Below the pieces are notes generated by a model. It made no database searches, was not told where the DNA came from, and saw nothing but the letters and a program-made list of their open reading frames with translations. From Pontibacter virosus (GTDB lineage Bacteria > Bacteroidota > Bacteroidia > Cytophagales > Hymenobacteraceae), in contig NZ_QEKI01000019.1 in the NCBI RefSeq assembly GCF_003096355.1, forward strand, positions 1 to 64,000: a stretch of DNA of 64,000 nucleotides, in the 5' to 3' direction. Made by a program: the position numbers and the translations under genes. Of this stretch, positions 59,962 through 64,000 are shown one piece after another; position 1 is the stretch's first letter; every line of letters begins with the position of its first letter.

Positions 59962-62886
59962 ATGGAAGAGCAATACCCACCGTTCGAACCTTTTAACAGC
60001 GCAGACGACCCAGAGTCGCTATTTGCGGCATACTTTGCTTCTCAACCACAACTTACAGAGTCTTCTTCTGATTCCAGAACAATTATCGTCATCGGGCGAC
60101 ACCGCTACTACAACTTATTTAGTGCCCAGTTGGTCTACTGCAGCCTGAGCAGTACGGGTGAACTCAAAGCGCCTTTTACAGTCCTGAACCCGCTCGAACA
60201 GGTATGGCGGACCGAAAAGCCGGACGAGTTGAAATTCTACAGCGCCATTGCCCGCTTCCAGAGTTTCTATGAAAAGTCAGCGACGGATGCAGCCAGTTTT
60301 AAGGCGCTGGTGCGCAATCCGCTCCGCTATACCTTCTACCTCCACGATAGCGAAATTTCCGAGAAAATAACGCCGCGCTCCATTGCTCCTGTTCAGGTGA
60401 CCCAGCCACAGATGGATTTTAAGGTGCGCATTGGGTTGAACAGCGATGTGTTTAGCATCACAAGCGATTTGTTTATAAACGGCACGTATTACCCCCTTAG
60501 CCGCATCCATGTTCGGTATGAGCATTTTTTGGTGGCCGATGATGCCTGGTACCTGTGCTCCAACCTACACCTGCCTGCCGTAATAGCCTATTTCAAAAAG
60601 CACGACCAGAAGTTGCATTTGCCGCACGATGCCTTTCTGCAATTTCAGCAGCAGGTGCTGACTAAGATTGACACGCATGTGCCTGTGGAGTATACCTACC
60701 TGAAGCTCGCCACCAAAGCGCAATTGCGGAGCAGAGGTTTTAACCAGAAGCTGGAAAAGGTGCTATACCTGATCGAGTCGGAGAATTATGTGCTGCTGCA
60801 TCCCTTCGTACGATATGGCGAAATCGAGATTCCGCTGCTGTCGAATAAGCTGATTTATGATCAGGATAACATGGGCAGACCTTTCTATGTGGCGCGGAAC
60901 ACCGAGTTAGAAACAGCCTATACCAAGTTGCTAATACAGCAGCACCCGCACTTCTGGGAGCAGTTGGATAACATGCTCGACTACTTCTACCTGCACAAGG
61001 AGCGCTTCCTGGACGAGGCTTGGTTCCTGGATGTCTTCGACAACCTGGCTGCGCATGGAGTTACGATTCTGGGTTTTAACGACCTGCAGGGCAACAAACT
61101 CAACCAGCACAAAGCCACAGTGGCTATACAGGTAGACAGCGGACTCAACTGGTTTAATGTGACGGTGAACGTGAAGTTCGGACGTAAAAAAGCTTCGATC
61201 AAGCAGCTGAAGAAGGCGGTCGTAAACAAGAGCAAGTACGTGCTGCTAGACGATGGCACCATGGGCATTATACCTGAAGAGTGGCTACAGAAGCTAAAAG
61301 TTTATTTCGACACAGGTATAGTGGAGGAAGAGCAACTGCAAATTCCCAAAACAAACTTTGCCGTGCTCACGGAGTTGTTCGAAGACTACATGCTGGACGA
61401 GCAGGTGCACAAGGAGCTGTGGTGGTACCAGGCGCAGCTGAGCAACGTGGAGAACATTGCCACAGCGCCCGTGCCAGCCGGACTGCAGACCACGCTTCGG
61501 CCATACCAGTTGCAGGGCCTGAGCTGGCTCAACTTCTTAGACGATCTGCAATTTGGCGGCTGCCTCGCCGATGACATGGGCCTGGGCAAAACAGTGCAGG
61601 TAATTGCGTTCATGCTGTTGCTGCAGGAAAAACGGGAGCGGCAAACACACCTCTTGGTCGTGCCTACCTCGCTTATACCGAACTGGCAGGCGGAGCTGGA
61701 CAGGTTCGCGCCATCGCTGCAAGTACTCGTACACCACGGTCCAAACAGGGCAAAGAGCACAGACGCTTTCCAGCAATACGATGTGGTCATCACCACCTAC
61801 AACACGCTACTCACTGATATTGTCTTTCTGAAGAAATACACCTTCGGCTATACCTTCCTGGACGAGTCGCAGAACATCAAGAACCCAAACTCGCAGCGTT
61901 ACAAAGCAGCTTGCTTGCTGCAGTCACGCAACAGGGTGGTGCTTACAGGTACGCCTTTTGAAAACAATACCTTCGATATTTATGCGCAGCTTTCCTTTGT
62001 CAATCCAGGTTTGCTGGGCACCAGGACCTACTTTCGAAACACGTACTCCATGCCCATCGACAAGTTTAAGGACAGGCGCAGCGCACAGGCTTTGCAGGAG
62101 CGGATTGGCCCCTTTGTGCTGAGAAGAACAAAGGCCGAAGTAGCCAAAGAACTTCCTGACAAGACGGAAATGGTCCTTTACTGCGAAATGGGAGAGGAGC
62201 AGCGCAAGGTATACGACACAGCCGAGCAGGAATTCAGAGACTACATTAACGCCAGCGGGGAAGAGGAACTGACCAAGCACCCGATGCATGTGTTGCGCGG
62301 CATCACCAAACTGCGCCAGATTTGTAACTCTCCATTACTAACCGGCGATGCGAAGCTTTTCTCAGATACATCTGCTAAGATACAGGTGCTCATGCAACAG
62401 ATACAGAATGTGGCGCGGCATCACAAGGTGCTGGTGTTCTCCCAGTTTGTCGGTATGCTGGACCTGATCAAGAAAGAGCTGGTAAAAGAGAATATCAAAT
62501 TCTCGTACCTCACCGGCAGCACGCGCAACAGGGGCGAAGTGGTGAACCAGTTCCAGACGGATGACGAGATCCGGGTATTTCTGGTGAGCCTGAAAGCGGG
62601 TGGCACAGGCCTTAATTTAACAGCTGCCGATTACGTGTTTATTGTGGACCCTTGGTGGAACCCAGCCGTCGAGAACCAGGCCATCGACCGAAGCTACCGG
62701 ATCGGGCAGGAGAAAAAAGTAATAGCCGTGCGGCTCATTTGCCCCAATACCGTGGAGGAAAAGATTCAAGTCCTGCAGGAGAGCAAGTCTAAACTGGCCA
62801 CCGATCTGGTAACAGCCGATAATAGCTTTTTCAGTTCGCTCACCAAAGACGATTGGCTGAACCTGAGTAGTAACAGTAGTCAGTAA
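59962..62886 (+). CDS. SNF2-family DNA-dependent ATPase (bacterial Swi2/Snf2 helicase)
   Basis: A 974-residue SNF2 protein, presumed to translocate on DNA and remodel bound proteins. The N-terminal 490 residues are family-specific with no zinc finger seen. The ATPase core starts with LRPYQLQGLSWLNFL near 512. Walker A is ADDMGLGKTVQ near 535-545, and motif II is LDESQNIKN near 633-641 (DESQ, where eukaryotic SNF2 has DEGH). Motif III is VVLTGTPFEN near 658. The second RecA lobe has VLVFSQFVGMLD, FLVSLKAGGTGLNLTAAD and PWWNPAVENQAIDRSYRIGQ. Length is normal for bacterial forms. It stands alone beside the AlbA-type pseudogene. Confidence 0.92.
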   Translation: MEEQYPPFEPFNSADDPESLFAAYFASQPQLTESSSDSRTIIVIGRHRYYNLFSAQLVYCSLSSTGELKAPFTVLNPLEQVWRTEKPDELKFYSAIARFQSFYEKSATDAASFKALVRNPLRYTFYLHDSEISEKITPRSIAPVQVTQPQMDFKVRIGLNSDVFSITSDLFINGTYYPLSRIHVRYEHFLVADDAWYLCSNLHLPAVIAYFKKHDQKLHLPHDAFLQFQQQVLTKIDTHVPVEYTYLKLATKAQLRSRGFNQKLEKVLYLIESENYVLLHPFVRYGEIEIPLLSNKLIYDQDNMGRPFYVARNTELETAYTKLLIQQHPHFWEQLDNMLDYFYLHKERFLDEAWFLDVFDNLAAHGVTILGFNDLQGNKLNQHKATVAIQVDSGLNWFNVTVNVKFGRKKASIKQLKKAVVNKSKYVLLDDGTMGIIPEEWLQKLKVYFDTGIVEEEQLQIPKTNFAVLTELFEDYMLDEQVHKELWWYQAQLSNVENIATAPVPAGLQTTLRPYQLQGLSWLNFLDDLQFGGCLADDMGLGKTVQVIAFMLLLQEKRERQTHLLVVPTSLIPNWQAELDRFAPSLQVLVHHGPNRAKSTDAFQQYDVVITTYNTLLTDIVFLKKYTFGYTFLDESQNIKNPNSQRYKAACLLQSRNRVVLTGTPFENNTFDIYAQLSFVNPGLLGTRTYFRNTYSMPIDKFKDRRSAQALQERIGPFVLRRTKAEVAKELPDKTEMVLYCEMGEEQRKVYDTAEQEFRDYINASGEEELTKHPMHVLRGITKLRQICNSPLLTGDAKLFSDTSAKIQVLMQQIQNVARHHKVLVFSQFVGMLDLIKKELVKENIKFSYLTGSTRNRGEVVNQFQTDDEIRVFLVSLKAGGTGLNLTAADYVFIVDPWWNPAVENQAIDRSYRIGQEKKVIAVRLICPNTVEEKIQVLQESKSKLATDLVTADNSFFSSLTKDDWLNLSSNSSQ

Positions 62887-62966
62887 GGAAGCCTGGTTCG
62901 CAGCAGGAAGTACCAGGCGTAGGCTACATTCATTGGTCATATTCTAGTCCCGGCATCTGAGGAAAG

Positions 62967-63176
62967 CTAAGGTATAAGAGTTCCCTTCTTCGCTTTCTGA
63001 TTCTTGTAGTAGCTATACCCCAACCCCAACACACCGCCAGCCAGCGCCGTACAGCCATACCCTATCAGAAACCCGTAAGCTCCGCTTTCGGCACCCAGCC
63101 AGAGCGAGGCGACAAGTGCAAGAGTACCCGACACGAGAAGTACGATCGCTTTGGTGTAGTTCATCTTGTTTTCCAT
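62967..63176 (-). CDS. Small two-span membrane protein
   Basis: A 69-residue protein with two hydrophobic stretches (IVLLVSGTLALVASLWLG, about 10-27, and FLIGYGCTALAGGVLGLGY, about 35-53) and a basic tail KNQKAKKGTLIP. It has a Gly-rich second span. It could be a small accessory membrane protein, but I do not recognise it. The ATG at 63176 (MENKMNYTKA) is preferred; an ATG at 63164 is also possible and a TTG at 63188 is less likely. Confidence 0.65.
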   Translation of the reverse strand: MENKMNYTKAIVLLVSGTLALVASLWLGAESGAYGFLIGYGCTALAGGVLGLGYSYYKNQKAKKGTLIP

Positions 63177-63188
63177 GTCCTGAGTCAA

Positions 63189-63435
63189 TTAAGTAAATAC
63201 CTGTTGAAGTCCGCATCAAGCGCAGGTATACCTGTGGATAATTGCCTAATGCCTATACCAATATAGAAATTAAAACAAGACGAATTATACCTATTATACC
63301 AACTTGACAATCGACTGGATCAACCAGCGTTTTTTTTCTGGAAAACGGATTCCAATGCGCTATACCTGCTGTGCAAAACAACAGGACGCGAAAAAGAGAG
63401 CTAGGACGAAGGGGCCTCCTGGGGGCATCGTATAC
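63189..63435. other. Short spacer with several GGTATA words
   Basis: No gene is supported. It contains CAGGTATACCTG, the palindromic form of the over-represented word, at about 63223-63234, and further TATACC copies. A plus-strand 82-codon frame starting at 63304 runs over the SLC13 gene and is Lys/Arg-rich with no features, so it is not called. Confidence 0.5.
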
Positions 63436-64000
63436 CTACCACAAACCAAAGTAAGTGAGCAGCCAGAAGTAGACGTACGTGATGAAGAGACTGCATACAC
63501 CTATCACGACGCCGTTGATGATAAAATCCTTCGAGGTAAGTTCGCCAGATGAGTAGGCGATGGCGTTGGGAGGCGTGCTGATGGGCAACGCCATGCTACT
63601 ACCGGCCATCACGGCCAGCCCGATCGCCATGAACTTCACATTCACACCCTCCAATTGGTGCGCCATCGACATGGCCATAGGTATAAACAGGATTGCCGTA
63701 GTGGTGTTGGACATAAAAGTGCCGACCACCAGCGTGGTAGTAAAGATGATCAGGACAATCCATTCGCTCTCCAGCGGCATTGAGCTGGCGATTACTTGAT
63801 CAAGGCCGGTGAGGCTCATACCCTGCCCAAGTGCCAGACCGCCCGCAATCACAAACAGGATGTTCCATTCAATTCTGTTGAACTCCTTTACAGAAAGCAG
63901 CCCCGTGGCTGTGAACATAATGGCCGGAAATAAGGCCACCACAGCCGACGGAATGCCATGCAGGCTGTCCGTGAGCCACAGGAGCACCGTAATCGTGAAT
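63436..64000 (-). CDS. SLC13/DASS family sodium:dicarboxylate or sulfate symporter, partial
   Basis: The C-terminal 188 residues of a membrane transporter that runs off the window end. The signature of the family is near the end of the visible part: VMAGSSMALPISTPPNAIAYSSG, in order, which includes the SNT-like STPPN motif. The preceding TTLVVGTFMSNTTTAILFIPM contains the SNTTT motif of the second repeat. Such carriers import dicarboxylates, citrate or sulfate with sodium. The start lies beyond 64000. It ends with YFWLLTYFGLW. Confidence 0.87.
   Translation of the reverse strand, partial: FTITVLLWLTDSLHGIPSAVVALFPAIMFTATGLLSVKEFNRIEWNILFVIAGGLALGQGMSLTGLDQVIASSMPLESEWIVLIIFTTTLVVGTFMSNTTTAILFIPMAMSMAHQLEGVNVKFMAIGLAVMAGSSMALPISTPPNAIAYSSGELTSKDFIINGVVIGVCSLFITYVYFWLLTYFGLW

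Noticed and set aside
63304..63552. 82-codon plus-strand frame overlapping the SLC13 gene
   Set aside because: Runs into the opposite strand of the transporter and has a Lys/Arg-rich composition without features.

Overview
This 64 kb window looks like a chromosomal segment of a member of the phylum Bacteroidota, most likely order Cytophagales and close to Hymenobacteraceae (Pontibacter-like). That placement is an inference. It rests on promoters of the Bacteroidota type (TTTG-N19-TANNTTTG, best seen before nuoA, nuoK and the isocitrate dehydrogenase gene), few visible Shine-Dalgarno sequences, a probable type IX secretion C-terminal domain on one hydrolase, PorT-like barrel and carboxypeptidase-like regulatory domain proteins, a short NuoG, and the style of the proteins overall. 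No rRNA, tRNA, CRISPR array, insertion sequence or prophage was found.

Layout. 1-720 holds a higBA toxin-antitoxin pair with its own operator and an integron attC-like palindrome at the end of higA. 890-4348 carries an arylamine N-acetyltransferase, an S66 LD-carboxypeptidase and a divergent AbgT transporter. 4448-18484 is mixed housekeeping: a PorT-like barrel, RidA, a radical SAM protein, a gamma carbonic anhydrase-like protein, a CNNM/CorC protein, DsbD, superoxide dismutase, TadA, a GtrA protein, a membrane glycosyltransferase and a glycerophosphodiesterase. aspS follows at 18736-20493. 21100-35928 is the complete respiratory complex I locus on the minus strand in the order nuoA-B-C-D-E-F-G-H-I-J, then a plus-strand lipoprotein gene, then nuoK-L-M-N. 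36525-44004 carries proline catabolism (pruA), a nucleotidase, an ArsR regulator, a type II NADH dehydrogenase, an esterase and a yeast-type cytosine deaminase. clpB lies at 44149-46767. 46991-49538 is a YceI-barrel-YceI operon. 49950-53129 has endonuclease V, a lipoprotein and an alpha/beta hydrolase-phosphoribosyltransferase pair. 53141-55426 has two tandem CE3-like SGNH hydrolases. 55711-57939 is monomeric NADP isocitrate dehydrogenase. 58130-59624 is a frameshifted AlbA_2-type gene in markedly AT-rich DNA. The window ends with a large SNF2 helicase, a small membrane protein and an SLC13 transporter that runs off the edge.

How it works together. Complex I and the separate NDH-2 enzyme both feed electrons from NADH to quinone. 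PruA and isocitrate dehydrogenase supply reducing power, and DsbD, SOD and ClpB handle redox and protein stress.

The most unusual genome-level signal is a short word, GGTATA/TATACC (often CAGGTATAG or the palindrome CAGGTATACCTG). It is strongly over-represented in genes and spacers and is often placed as inverted pairs in terminator stems, as known uptake sequences are. Spacers also carry several families of dispersed imperfect repeats and short palindromes. The strongest candidates for follow-up are that word, the split of the complex I locus by an inverted gene with a terminator and a second promoter, the attC-like end on higBA, and a conserved-looking 26-residue membrane peptide before aspS.
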